Below, piece by piece: positions 8,406 to 18,800 of a stretch of DNA of 64,000 nt; the stretch's first letter is position 1, and the number at the start of each line of letters is the position of its first letter. The notes beneath the pieces were generated by a model. The model saw nothing but the letters and a program-made list of their open reading frames with translations, was not told the origin of the DNA and made no database searches. A program made the position numbers and the translations under genes. This DNA is from Flavobacterium sp. GTDB taxonomy: Bacteria > Bacteroidota > Bacteroidia > Flavobacteriales > Flavobacteriaceae. The stretch lies in contig JACMLU010000007.1 of NCBI GenBank assembly GCA_014379405.1, forward strand, positions 62,001-126,000, in the 5' to 3' direction.

Positions 8406-10052
8406 TTATGCTTTTTTATTTCTTTTTGAATAAAAAACCAATGCCCCAATCAAACATATAATTCCTGATCCTATTGCTAACTTGCCACTCAAATTATAAA
8501 CTGATGGCAAGCCCATTACAATAAACATCAAGCCTGTAACTACAAAAGCTACTGAGTATAGTTTCATTAATCCGTTAACAACAGAGGAATGTGACTCAAT
8601 ATCTTTAGCAGCTGGGGTTGCTAATTTCAAGAAAAAAGCTTTCACTTTATCATTATAAACGTTGTCACTTGATAAAAAGAAACCAGAACCTAAAAAAACA
8701 ATCATGCAAACTACAACTTCAATCAGGGTAGCTACTTCCCAACTGAAGTATTTTCCTCCATTTAGCACAATACCTAGAACAATCCCAATAAACATTGAAG
8801 CTAATGCCCCCCATGGCTGGGGTTTCCAAAAAATGACACCCATAATAACTGGAATTATCATTGGAATTGAAAAAATACCGGATAAATATTGGTTGACCTG
8901 AAAAGCGCCACCTAATTTTTCAACATATAATGCGCCAACAGTAACGATAGTGCCAACTAACAATGTCATCAATCTTGCCACCCACAATGTTTCATAGCCA
9001 GATGCTTTTTGACGAAACAAACGCTGGTAAATATCTCTTGTCAAAACACTGGCTGTAACATTAAATTCCGCACTAAGAACCGACATGGTTGCGGCAAACA
9101 TGGCAGCAATCATTAATCCCATTATACCGGGCGGCAATAGCTTTAAACAGATAGCAACGTATGCCATTTCAGGATTTTCTAAATTAGGAAGTATCACGCG
9201 TGCCGCTACAGCCGGAAACAAGAAAACAACAGGAAAAATCATAAAAAGTACTGCCGACAAGATTCCAATTTTTCGACCATCCGATTCTGATTTGGCACTA
9301 TAAAAACGTTGAATAAAAGTCCAATTTCCGAGATACTTAATCAATATGGTAATATAATAAACGAACAAATATAATGGCATCCCCCTATCTCCATTAAACC
9401 AATTCATATTATCAGGAATAACGGCATTCATATGGGACAAACCGCCAGCAGCGTGATATGCTAATGGTACCAGAATAACAGTTGAAAATAATAGTATTAC
9501 AAATTGAACGACATCTGTAACAATAACAGCTAAAAAACCGCCAATTACCGTATAAATAGACACTACAATACCACAATAAATCACTGCGGTACTAAAAGGA
9601 ATCCCAGAAGCCGCCATTACAAATATGCCTATGGAGTACAATTTAATCATGTCGTCCAATAATTTCAAGAAAACTCCAGACCATGAAAAAATTTGACGGA
9701 TTGGCGCATTGAATCTAGTTTCTAAAAATTCGACCGGACTAATTATTCCTGCTCTTTTCCATAATTTGGCATACACAAAAACCGCAACCAATGACGGGAA
9801 TATAGTGGACCACATTACGGTTATGGCAACAAGTCCATCAGAATAGGCAATTCCAGCATAGGCCACAAAAACAAAAGTGCTAAACTTAGTCATGAAATTA
9901 CTAATTCCGCCTGCTACCCAGGAGACTGCACTTCCGCCTTTAAAGTAATCCCCAACATTTTTTATATATTTTCCTAAAAAAATACCAATACCAGACATTA
10001 ACACCATATAAATGATGATCGTTATATAATCTAATAGCTGTAATTTATTCAT
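8406..10052 (-). CDS. Sodium:solute symporter (SSS family)
   Basis: This is a 548-residue inner-membrane protein with about 13-14 hydrophobic helices and the SSS-family pattern: an N-terminal helix followed by GKYIKNVGDYFKGG, then SWVAGGISNFMTKFSTF, and the motif AAMFAATMSVLSAEFN. Members import sugars, uronates, sialate or amino acids with sodium. As the last gene of the uronate operon, 9 bp after the mannonate dehydratase gene, it probably imports glucuronate or a related uronate into the cytoplasm. The substrate is inferred from context only. Confidence 0.88.
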   Translation of the reverse strand: MNKLQLLDYITIIIYMVLMSGIGIFLGKYIKNVGDYFKGGSAVSWVAGGISNFMTKFSTFVFVAYAGIAYSDGLVAITVMWSTIFPSLVAVFVYAKLWKRAGIISPVEFLETRFNAPIRQIFSWSGVFLKLLDDMIKLYSIGIFVMAASGIPFSTAVIYCGIVVSIYTVIGGFLAVIVTDVVQFVILLFSTVILVPLAYHAAGGLSHMNAVIPDNMNWFNGDRGMPLYLFVYYITILIKYLGNWTFIQRFYSAKSESDGRKIGILSAVLFMIFPVVFLFPAVAARVILPNLENPEMAYVAICLKLLPPGIMGLMIAAMFAATMSVLSAEFNVTASVLTRDIYQRLFRQKASGYETLWVARLMTLLVGTIVTVGALYVEKLGGAFQVNQYLSGIFSIPMIIPVIMGVIFWKPQPWGALASMFIGIVLGIVLNGGKYFSWEVATLIEVVVCMIVFLGSGFFLSSDNVYNDKVKAFFLKLATPAAKDIESHSSVVNGLMKLYSVAFVVTGLMFIVMGLPSVYNLSGKLAIGSGIICLIGALVFYSKRNKKA

Positions 10053-10061
10053 ATTGAAACC

Positions 10062-11033
10062 TTAATTAATATCTTCACAAGCATCAATCAATCCCTTTAT
10101 ATAACCAATACCAAAAAGATTTCCCTTCATTTCATACCCAACATTCTCGTTTTTTTCGCCTGCCATAGTTGGAACATGATCTGAACGCAAAGGGCCATCA
10201 AAACCAACCTCTTTATATGCTTTCATCATTTTGAACATATTGGTTGGTCCATTATCATGAAAAGTTTCTCTAAAATTATCTGGCGTTCCAATTACATCCC
10301 TTATGTGAACAAAGAATATTTTTTTATTTTTCCCGTGTTTGTGGATCATCTCCAATACATTTTCGTTCATAGTTGTGAATGTTCCTTGACAAAATGTGAG
10401 ACCATGTGAAGGGCTTTCGCTCAAAGATAACGCTTTATCAATAGCACTGGCAGAAGTAAAAATCCGACTAATTCCGTGTAAAGGAGTTATGGGCGGATCA
10501 TCAGGATGAAGCGCCATTTTTATTCCATTAGATTCAGCTACTGGCATAATTTGTTCAATAAACCATTGATAATTATCCCAAATTTGATTTTCGCTGAATA
10601 TCCCATACTTTGAAACAGGCTCCTTTTTTGCGGTTTCATATGAGAAACCACTAACAATTGCTCCTCCTCTTTCTTTTAAATCTTTGTGTGTTCTATACCA
10701 ACCTGTAGCCATAAAATTGTAACATAACAATCGAACGTCCATTTTGTTCATATTTTCGAGCATTTTACAATACTTTTCCACATCTTTTTCTTTTCCTTCC
10801 AACCCCAATTTAATTCGATTCATGTCAAATTGATCCCCTTCTAAACCATACAATTTGAATCCTTCCTTTTCATAAATCTCTTTGGAACGTTCAAAAGATT
10901 CCAAATTATCAATTGACGGCATTTGGGTAAGTTCAGGAGCTAATTTTGCAATGGCATAATCCACACCCATTTGTTTACAAAGTTGCCATTTTTCATCAGG
11001 TGTATTCCCAAAAAACAAAAAAGCTAATTTCAT
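10062..11033 (-). CDS. uxuA: Mannonate dehydratase
   Basis: This 323-residue protein is shorter than the roughly 390-residue enterobacterial UxuA, but has the family features: a xylose-isomerase-like barrel with LHPDDPP at about residue 176, FVHIRDV, FHDNGP and RSDHVPTMAGE, which supply metal and substrate ligands. It converts D-mannonate to 2-keto-3-deoxygluconate, the third cytosolic step of glucuronate breakdown. It lies 17 bp after the RraA-like gene and 9 bp before the symporter in one operon. The steps around it (isomerase, SDR reductase) support the assignment. Confidence 0.9.
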   Translation of the reverse strand: MKLAFLFFGNTPDEKWQLCKQMGVDYAIAKLAPELTQMPSIDNLESFERSKEIYEKEGFKLYGLEGDQFDMNRIKLGLEGKEKDVEKYCKMLENMNKMDVRLLCYNFMATGWYRTHKDLKERGGAIVSGFSYETAKKEPVSKYGIFSENQIWDNYQWFIEQIMPVAESNGIKMALHPDDPPITPLHGISRIFTSASAIDKALSLSESPSHGLTFCQGTFTTMNENVLEMIHKHGKNKKIFFVHIRDVIGTPDNFRETFHDNGPTNMFKMMKAYKEVGFDGPLRSDHVPTMAGEKNENVGYEMKGNLFGIGYIKGLIDACEDIN

Positions 11034-11050
11034 TTTATTCCCTTAATGAA

Positions 11051-11794
11051 TTAAAAATAACCTCCTTTATCTGTAATGTCTCTTACACTTTGACCTTCGG
11101 CAACCCAGCCAAAAATCTTTTTTTCGTTTTCTTTGATTTCTTCTGCTCGAACCAAAACATCAAATGCAATATCTCGAGGTACTACCAAAACTCCATCAAC
11201 ATCGCCAAGAACAATGTCTCCCGGTTTCAAAATGACGCTGCCAATTTGTAATGGCACTTGATAGGCTGTTATTAAACATCTTCCAAGACTTCCGTTTGAA
11301 GAACGATATTTATAAAACACGGGGAAATCTGCTTCCAAAATTTGATGGGTATCTCGAATACCTCCGTCTAAACAGGCTGCTTTTATTCTTTTTCCTTTTG
11401 CAGTAGCTGTCATAACGCCGCCCCAAGAAGTGGATTCTTCATCTTTACTACTATCCCATACCACAAAAGCATTTTCTTTCATTTCGTCTAGCATCTGTGT
11501 CCGAAACTCCATTTCGCCGGAGACTTTTGTACTTGGAGAACTTTTGACAGTAAAAGCAAAACCAGCTACAGTACGATATTCACGTAGTGGAATAATATAA
11601 TTAGGCAAAGCCTGATTCATAAAACAAAACTCTCGTAATACATCATTAATAGCTCCCGTATAAAGTGCTTCATAACGACTTAATAATTCATTGTCCGAGA
11701 TTGGAAAAACAGCTGTAGAAATTCTCTCGCGCATTTCAATGAGTTTATCCAACTTCATCATACTCACTTCTTTTTTATACTGATCTACACTCAT
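11051..11794 (-). CDS. RraA/HMG-aldolase-fold protein, possible keto-deoxy-sugar acid aldolase
   Basis: This 247-residue protein belongs to the RraA-like (dimethylmenaquinone methyltransferase-like) family. It has the signature DGGIRDTHQI, whose Arg-Asp pair is used by 4-hydroxy-4-methyl-2-oxoglutarate aldolases, and GDIVLGDVDGVLVVP. Members include aldolases that cleave 2-oxo-4-hydroxy acids with a divalent metal, as well as RNase E inhibitors without enzyme activity. Here it sits between genes that make 2-keto-3-deoxygluconate, while no KDG kinase or KDPG aldolase gene is in the window. An aldolase acting on KDG is a possibility, not shown. The first ATG is used; Met12 or Met13 could be alternatives. 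Confidence 0.8.
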   Translation of the reverse strand: MSVDQYKKEVSMMKLDKLIEMRERISTAVFPISDNELLSRYEALYTGAINDVLREFCFMNQALPNYIIPLREYRTVAGFAFTVKSSPSTKVSGEMEFRTQMLDEMKENAFVVWDSSKDEESTSWGGVMTATAKGKRIKAACLDGGIRDTHQILEADFPVFYKYRSSNGSLGRCLITAYQVPLQIGSVILKPGDIVLGDVDGVLVVPRDIAFDVLVRAEEIKENEKKIFGWVAEGQSVRDITDKGGYF

Positions 11795-11835
11795 AATTTT
11801 TTATTTTATGTTAATGCTAAATATTAAAAATCGTC

Positions 11836-12669
11836 TTAAACACCTGAGGATGCTAAAAATCCTCCATCGACTGGAACCACAATTCCAGTAACAAATGCAG
11901 CGGCTTTGTCATCAATTAACCAATTCATACTTCCTATTAGTTCTGATGCTTCGCCAAACCGTTTCATCGGTGTGTGCCCTAAAACATTATGTGCCCTTTG
12001 GGTTTGTGTACCATCCTCATTGTACATAATTTTCCTGCTTCGGTCATTTAAGAAAAACCCAGGAGCAATTGCATTTACTCTTACATTGGCTGGAGCCAAA
12101 TAAGTGGCCAACCATTGGGTGAAATTAACAACACTGGCTTTTGCCATTCCATAGGCTCCTACTTTGGTCAGCGGACGGAAACTATTCATAGACGCAATAT
12201 TGATAATCACACCAGACTTTTGTTTGGCCATCACTTTTCCAAAAACAAAGGAAGGGATTACCGTTCCCATAGTATTGATATTGATAACATTCTCAAAAAC
12301 ATCCATATTTAAATTAAAAAAACCTTTGACATCCCCATCATCATTCAGTTCTCTTTCATCGAATTCGGTGGTATTTGTAAAAGCTTCCATTTGATTGCCT
12401 CCAGCACCATTTATCAAAACAGAACAAAATCCCAACTCCTTAATAATTACCTCATTGGCTTCTTTAATGGAATTTTCATTCGAAACATCGGCAGATATTG
12501 ATATTGCAATACCACCTGCAGATCGAATTTGTGCTTCAACAATTTTTAATTTTTCTAAAGTTCTCCCCAAAAGGGCAACTTTGTAACCTTGTTTGGCTAA
12601 ATCTTTTGCCATTTCAGAACACAATGTTCCGCCAGCTCCAGTGACAACAGCTACTTTACTATTTTCCAT
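11836..12669 (-). CDS. SDR-family D-mannonate oxidoreductase (fructuronate reductase role)
   Basis: This 277-residue short-chain dehydrogenase has the nucleotide motif TGAGGTLCSEMA near the N-terminus, NGAGG, a catalytic Ser in IASMNS, YGMAK (Tyr/Lys) and a C-terminal DGGF. Its insert ERELNDDGDVKGFFNLNMDV is characteristic of the SDR group annotated as mannonate oxidoreductase. It would reduce D-fructuronate to D-mannonate with NAD(P)H, replacing the unrelated long-chain UxuB. Its start overlaps the end of uxaC by 11 bp, which suggests translational coupling. Confidence 0.85.
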   Translation of the reverse strand: MENSKVAVVTGAGGTLCSEMAKDLAKQGYKVALLGRTLEKLKIVEAQIRSAGGIAISISADVSNENSIKEANEVIIKELGFCSVLINGAGGNQMEAFTNTTEFDERELNDDGDVKGFFNLNMDVFENVININTMGTVIPSFVFGKVMAKQKSGVIINIASMNSFRPLTKVGAYGMAKASVVNFTQWLATYLAPANVRVNAIAPGFFLNDRSRKIMYNEDGTQTQRAHNVLGHTPMKRFGEASELIGSMNWLIDDKAAAFVTGIVVPVDGGFLASSGV

Positions 12670-14074
12670 TTGTTATCATTTGCTTGCTATTGGTATAGCA
12701 AATTGAGGTTACTAATTCCTTTAATAAATCCATATCATTAGGCAATAAACCTTTATTAACCCATTCTCCAACAATATTACATAAAATTCTTCTAAAATAA
12801 TCGTGTCTCGAAAACGACAAAATACTTCTTGAATCCGTAGTCATACCTATAAATTGGCTTAATAAAGAATAATTCGCTACAGAAAGCAAATTACTTTTTA
12901 TTCCGTCAAAATGATCGTTGTACCACCAAGCGGGACCAAACTGAATTTTACCTGATTTTCCATCTTCAGAAAACGAACCCGTTAATGTTGCAAAAGCCTG
13001 ATTATCGGATGGATTTAATGTATAAAGGATTATACTAGGCAAACTATTATCAATATCCAAAGTATCTAGAAAAAAACAAATACTTGCAATATTTGCTGCT
13101 TGACCTATTCCTGCAAACCCACCAGAAGAACCAGCTAAATTACGCAGTTTAGAACTTGTATGTCTTTGTGCTCCAATGTGTAATTGCATTGTCCATCCCA
13201 ATTTAGAATACTCTTTTCCTAGAAAAGTTAAAATATAAGATTGCAATTGAATTATTTCTGAGTTTGATAACGATTGGTTGGTTATCCAAGTTTCAAATAA
13301 TCGATTTGCTAACGATTCAGATGTTGGAATATATTCAAAACCACCATCGAGTGAATGATCTGATAATTTACACCCATTTTCATCAAAATAGAGTAATTGC
13401 ATACTAAGTGCTGATTGAAAATCAGTAAGTGTGATTATTTCTTTTTGGTAAATTGCTGATAAGCTTTCAATAAAATTATGTCTTTTCCACAAAGAAATAT
13501 TATTTGCAACATCAGAGCGTAAAGAGGGCAAAAGTTCAAATTTTGCTTGCGAAGAAGCTTTTTTATGAAGTGATAAATCATCAAACCAATAATCTGAAGT
13601 GCACAATGTATCTATATTCCAATTTTCTAATAATGGAATTGCTGAAAATCTATGGTCTTTTAATTGTTCGTTACAATTGTTCCAAATCGATTCTGCATTA
13701 GATTCAGTTAATATGGTTTTAATTCCAAATACGTTATTTAATTCAATATAAGACCAATGAAATAGAGGATTTCCCATTGTTTTAGGCAAAGTTTTAGCCC
13801 AATGTATAAACTTTTCTTTGTCTGTAGCATCACCCGAAATATATTTTTCTGGAACACCATTGATTCGCATAGCACGATGTTTATAGGGATCACTAGAAAC
13901 CCACAATTCTCCAATATTTTTGAAAGCATAATTTGTTGCTAAATGATCAACATTTAGGTGATTATGGTAATCAACTATTGGTAATGGGTGGGCAATTTCA
14001 TAAAATAAAACTTCAGAAACTTTATTAGATAAAAAATAATTTGAGCCAAGAAATTCTGAATTTTGCATATTCAT
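12659..14074 (-). CDS. uxaC: Glucuronate isomerase
   Basis: This 471-residue protein matches UxaC: the metal-binding start VDYHNHLNVDHLA, MRINGVPEKYISGDATD, KEKFIHWAKTLPKTMGNPLFHW, and later MQLHIGAQR and MTTDSRSILSFSRHDYFRRI. It interconverts D-glucuronate and D-fructuronate (also galacturonate and tagaturonate) in the cytosol. It follows susD after a 91-bp gap that contains a strong hairpin (14123-14143), and overlaps the next gene by 11 bp. The enzyme set points to glucuronate rather than galacturonate, because mannonate dehydratase follows. Confidence 0.93.
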   Translation of the reverse strand: MNMQNSEFLGSNYFLSNKVSEVLFYEIAHPLPIVDYHNHLNVDHLATNYAFKNIGELWVSSDPYKHRAMRINGVPEKYISGDATDKEKFIHWAKTLPKTMGNPLFHWSYIELNNVFGIKTILTESNAESIWNNCNEQLKDHRFSAIPLLENWNIDTLCTSDYWFDDLSLHKKASSQAKFELLPSLRSDVANNISLWKRHNFIESLSAIYQKEIITLTDFQSALSMQLLYFDENGCKLSDHSLDGGFEYIPTSESLANRLFETWITNQSLSNSEIIQLQSYILTFLGKEYSKLGWTMQLHIGAQRHTSSKLRNLAGSSGGFAGIGQAANIASICFFLDTLDIDNSLPSIILYTLNPSDNQAFATLTGSFSEDGKSGKIQFGPAWWYNDHFDGIKSNLLSVANYSLLSQFIGMTTDSRSILSFSRHDYFRRILCNIVGEWVNKGLLPNDMDLLKELVTSICYTNSKQMITNGK

Positions 14075-14122
14075 AAATTAAAGAATAATTTATTGATAAT
14101 TTTTATTTATTTAAATCAATAA

Positions 14123-14143
14123 AGCCCCGAAATATTCGGGGCT
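14123..14143 (-). terminator. Intra-operon hairpin between susD and uxaC
   Basis: AGCCCCGAA and TTCGGGGCT form a perfect 9-bp stem with a 3-nt loop. The following minus-strand sequence is only loosely T-rich, so it may terminate partially or protect the 3' end of the susCD message, giving more SusCD than uronate enzymes. Confidence 0.5.
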
Positions 14144-14165
14144 CTAAAACTAACAACCAAAAATA

Positions 14166-15869
14166 TTATTTAGCATACCCTGGGTTTTGTGGCATAACTG
14201 CCCCAAGATTTGCCTCAATTGTGTTTTGAGGAATTGGCATTAATTCATGATAAGGTAAAACAAAAGGCTTAGAGTAAGGATTATACAATATAACGCGACT
14301 AACAAACTTACCAAGACGACGCAATGTTATCGAACGTTGCTCTTCAAGACATAATTCTCTTGCACGTTCGTCAAGGATATAATCAATAGTTACTTCAGCT
14401 GGAGTAACTGGAATGGCTAATGCTCTATTACGAACAACATTAATATCAGCGGCCGCAGCAGTAGTATTACCAAGGTTTGTATATGCTTCTGCTCTTAACA
14501 ATAGAGATTCAGACAAACGTAAAATATACATATCGTGATAAGTTCCTCCGCTACCACCTTGATTAAAACCGTTAACTTGTGTTGGATCCATCAAAAGAGT
14601 AGGGTGATCACCTGGAGTAGTGGCTTTAACAAACCATCTGTAAAAACGCCAAGAACCTGAAGCTGGAGTAGTTCCACGATTTGAAGATCTATGTAATGGA
14701 TCGTTTATACTTTTACCAAAAGATGCAGAAGCAGGATTGTCATAAAAAGAATCTTTAAGGAAATTAGCATTATTACATCTCAAATCTGATGACCAACCCG
14801 CAGGCCAAACTGTTGTATCTAGATAAGGAGTAGGTTGCAAAAAGGAAACCCCAAAACCACCAACATTGTCAGAAGAAGCCCTGCCTAAATAACCAGGTTT
14901 TCCTTGTTTATCAGTAAGCGACCAAATGGCAGGAACGTGCATACGCTCTAAAACATTATTATTTCTTCCTTTTGTGTCTACGAATCCACCTGGCACATCC
15001 TCTTGAATTTGGGCCACCCATAAAGCTTCTTTGTTTCCACTAGCACGATTTTGATTGCCTCTTTGAAATAAATCCCAATACACATCTTTACCGAAAACTG
15101 AACTACGTCTTCCGAAACGAGCGGTCATCAATTTCACATTTGGATCTCCAATTACTTTATTTAAGGCAATGACAGCTTCGGCATTTCTTCCTAATGAAAT
15201 CAAAGTTTCAGCTAAATAATGATACGCAACAACATTTGAAATTCTACCGTCTTTTACTGTACTGATTGCAGGCAATTTTTCAGCAGCTTCTTGTAAATCA
15301 TTGACCATTTGCTCTAAAACGTCTTTTTTAGGGGCACGTACAAAGTCGTCCTTTCTTACGGTAACTGGCTCTAATGTCAATGGTACATCACCATACAAGT
15401 AAACTAAATCACGATAGGCCTTAGCTCTAAAAAACTTAGCTTCAACCACAAGTGGTGCTAAACTCGCTTGAGGTAAAGTCGAAACTTCTGCACCTTTTAT
15501 AATTACATTGGCCGCACTAATAATTTTATAATTTTCATCCCAATAGTATTTTGGAACATATTTAGTTGGTGCGAATGCTTTTTGAAAATCGATAATTTTT
15601 TCATCAGTACCAAAACCAACATACCGTGCTTCCGTGAAGGTATCCGTACCGAAGTGTAACGAAAAATTAACGTCTCCTCCAGCATAATACAAATTACGTT
15701 CTTTTGCATAAAGACCAGTTAAAGCTGCTTCAAAACCAGAAACATCAGAAAAGGCACTTTCAGGACTGTAAAAATCCAAAGGCACTTCATCAAGTACTGC
15801 ATCATCACAGGATGCTAACATCCCAAGTGAAAGGGATAATACTAAAAATTTATTAAATATTGTTTTCAT
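14166..15869 (-). CDS. susD: SusD-like nutrient-binding lipoprotein
   Basis: This 567-residue protein has a lipoprotein signal with lipobox LASC (Cys21). The N-terminal TPR-like SusD part contains FRAKAYRDLVYLYGDVPL, and the C-terminal RagB/SusD domain contains YILRLSESLLLRAEAYTNLG, ILDERARELCLEEQR and a PQNPGY-like end. SusD lids bind glycans at the cell surface over the SusC channel. Its start lies 19 bp after the susC stop. The bound glycan is inferred from the uronate and xylanase genes. Confidence 0.93.
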   Translation of the reverse strand: MKTIFNKFLVLSLSLGMLASCDDAVLDEVPLDFYSPESAFSDVSGFEAALTGLYAKERNLYYAGGDVNFSLHFGTDTFTEARYVGFGTDEKIIDFQKAFAPTKYVPKYYWDENYKIISAANVIIKGAEVSTLPQASLAPLVVEAKFFRAKAYRDLVYLYGDVPLTLEPVTVRKDDFVRAPKKDVLEQMVNDLQEAAEKLPAISTVKDGRISNVVAYHYLAETLISLGRNAEAVIALNKVIGDPNVKLMTARFGRRSSVFGKDVYWDLFQRGNQNRASGNKEALWVAQIQEDVPGGFVDTKGRNNNVLERMHVPAIWSLTDKQGKPGYLGRASSDNVGGFGVSFLQPTPYLDTTVWPAGWSSDLRCNNANFLKDSFYDNPASASFGKSINDPLHRSSNRGTTPASGSWRFYRWFVKATTPGDHPTLLMDPTQVNGFNQGGSGGTYHDMYILRLSESLLLRAEAYTNLGNTTAAAADINVVRNRALAIPVTPAEVTIDYILDERARELCLEEQRSITLRRLGKFVSRVILYNPYSKPFVLPYHELMPIPQNTIEANLGAVMPQNPGYAK

Positions 15870-15888
15870 AATTATTATATTTTAAAAA

Positions 15889-18800
15889 TTAAAATGACAT
15901 ATCTAGACCAAAACTTACTGCTTTCATTACGGGCAAACCATTGTTAGCTATTGCAATTAGGCCTTGTCCTGTTTCTGGATCCCATCCTTTCCATTTTGTA
16001 TAAGTATATAAATTTTTACCACTTACAAAAAATTTGATACTAGCAAAAGGTGTTTTGCTAATTAAATCATTATCCATTTCATACGTAAAAGAAATATCAT
16101 TCAAACGAACAAAACTTCTATCTCTGTAAGGAGTAAAATTGACCCCTCCTGTTGTGCTTCCTGCCATAGCAAACTCAGCTCCTGGATTACTAGGTGACCA
16201 AGAATCAATATCATTGTATCTATTATTATTAACAATGTTACTAATAGTACCATAAGCCCCGTTGCCACCAGCCAAACCAGCCCAAGGATTATTAGCCCCA
16301 ATACCACCTTGAACACTATTGATAAAGAACTTCAACGAAAAGTTTTTCCATCTCAAATTGTTTGAAAAACCTATTTGGTAATTAGGCTGTGTTGAACCAA
16401 TAAAAGTTCTATCAGCGGCAGATATTTTTCCGTCTGGAGTACCGTCAGGGTTTCCTGCAATATCTTTTATTTTCCAACCTCCAACATTAAATCCTGTTGG
16501 CACAACATCTCCCAATTGATAGATTCCATCTTCAACATATTGGTAAATAGTTCCTATTGGACGACCTATAAACAAACCTCCAGAACCATCATTATTGGTT
16601 GGAAACAAATCATCTTCTACCCCATTACCATCAATGTCTTTTCCAAATAATGAAGTAACTTCATTTTCATTTTTACCATAATTAACCCCAAAAGTCCAAT
16701 CCCAGTCTTGGGTTCTCACTGGATTAAAATTCACAGAAACTTCAATCCCTTTATTTTCGATACCCCCAACATTTTGTTTAATACTGTAAAAGCCTGTAAT
16801 AGTTGGCAAAGGCAAATCCCACAATAAATCTTTTGTATTGGACTGATAAGCATCAACAGTACCTGTAATACGATTATCAAAGAAACCAAAATCAAAACCT
16901 ATATTGTAACCAACTGTCGTTTCCCAACCTAAATCTGGATTGGCTAATGATGAAGGAGAAATACCCGTTACCGTTGTACCAGTATCTCCAAAAACATATT
17001 GCGAAGCGGTGTCTGCTGAAAAACGAGCCAATGAGCTATATCTAGAAGTGGTATTACCATTTTCTCCATAACTAAAACGCAATTTCAACAAATCAATATT
17101 TTTAACATCTGCAAGGAAATTTTCCTTAGTAATATTCCAACCTAAACCAAATGCAAAAAACGTTCCCCATTTTTTGTTTGCTGCAAAACCGGAGTAACCA
17201 TCTCTACGAACACTTCCATTTACAAAATATTTCCCATCATAATCATAAACAACTCTACCTGTTTGTGATAAAAAATCTTCAGACCAAGCATCAGAAGAAA
17301 CTTTAGGAAGCAATCCTTGCTCTAAACTATTATAAGACAATGCCAAATTACTAAATTGAGTAGCGCTTGCAGTTGTTCCTTCGTAGTCAACTGAATTGGC
17401 TCCAAGAACTGCTGTTATATTTACACCATGTTTTTCATCAGAACCAAAACGACGGTTATAACTAAAGATATTATCCAATGAAGAATCCAAAGTAGCTTGA
17501 TTAATTTTTGAAGCAGAACCCGTATTATAAACGCTAGAATTATAAAACTGATTCCATCTATAATTATTATTATAATTAATACGGTAATTCAATCCTTTTA
17601 CACCTGGTATATCAGCTGTGGCATAAAGTAGCAAAGATGCATTATTTTGATGATCTAAATTATCTTGTGTTACTTGCAAAAATGGATTTATAACTGATCC
17701 TCCAGTAGGATTTAAAAGATATTTTCCATCAGCACCATAAGGCGATGCTCCTGGATGCATAAGTGACAATGAAACCAAATCAGGAGAAACTCCAGAACGA
17801 TCAGAAAAAGCACCAAAAGCATTAGCACCGATGGTTAACCACTCTTTAGGTTTATTTTCAACATTAATCCTGATACTCTTACGTGCATAATTATCATTGA
17901 TTACCCAACCCAATTGTTCTGTAAAACCTCCTGAAAGGAAAAAAGTTGTAGATTCAGTACTGCCTCTTAAACTTACATTATGATCTAAAGTGTACATCGA
18001 ATTATTGGTAGCATCACCATACCAGTCATAATCGGTTCCTGCATTCCAAGAATTAACAAAAGTTGGAACAAAAGCTCCTCCACTATTATTGATATAATTC
18101 CAAGTTGGATTAGGCTGCGTATAATCTGGTGCTAGATAACCCGGAACTCCAGCAGTATTATAATTGGCAGTTCGTGCCATTTCTTCAAATTGAGCTCTTT
18201 TCAAAACTCTTCTGTTTTTTACAGGATCCTGAATAGCATAAAAAGTAGAATAATCAATAACTGTTTTAGATCCTTTCTTGCCTTTTTTGGTTGTAATCAT
18301 CATTACACCATTGGCAGCTTGTGCTCCATAGATAGCTTTACTACTTGGATCTTTCAAGATATCAACAGATTGAACATCTTTAGGGTTGATATCCGTGAAT
18401 TTACCACGATATACAGCACCATCCAAAACAATAAGAATACCTGTGTTTCCACTCAATGTATTTTGTCCACGGATTTTTATCGTAGGGTCAGTACCTGCTT
18501 GATTAGATTGTCCAATAACAACTCCAGGCAAAGAACCTAATGACTGAAGAATATTTGTATTTGGAGCTTCTTGAAATTGTTTTAAATTTCCTGAAGCAAT
18601 AGATCCAGTTAAATCTTTTTTCTTTGCAGTACCATATCCCACCACAACTACTTCTTTTAATGAAGTAGCTTCATCCTGAAGTGTTACATTTAAAGCCTTG
18701 TTTTGCCCAACCGTGACTTGCTTTGAAGTAAAGCCTATTGTTGAGAAAACCAACACAGCTTTAGGACCCGAAACTTTGATAACATATCTACCGTCAAAAT

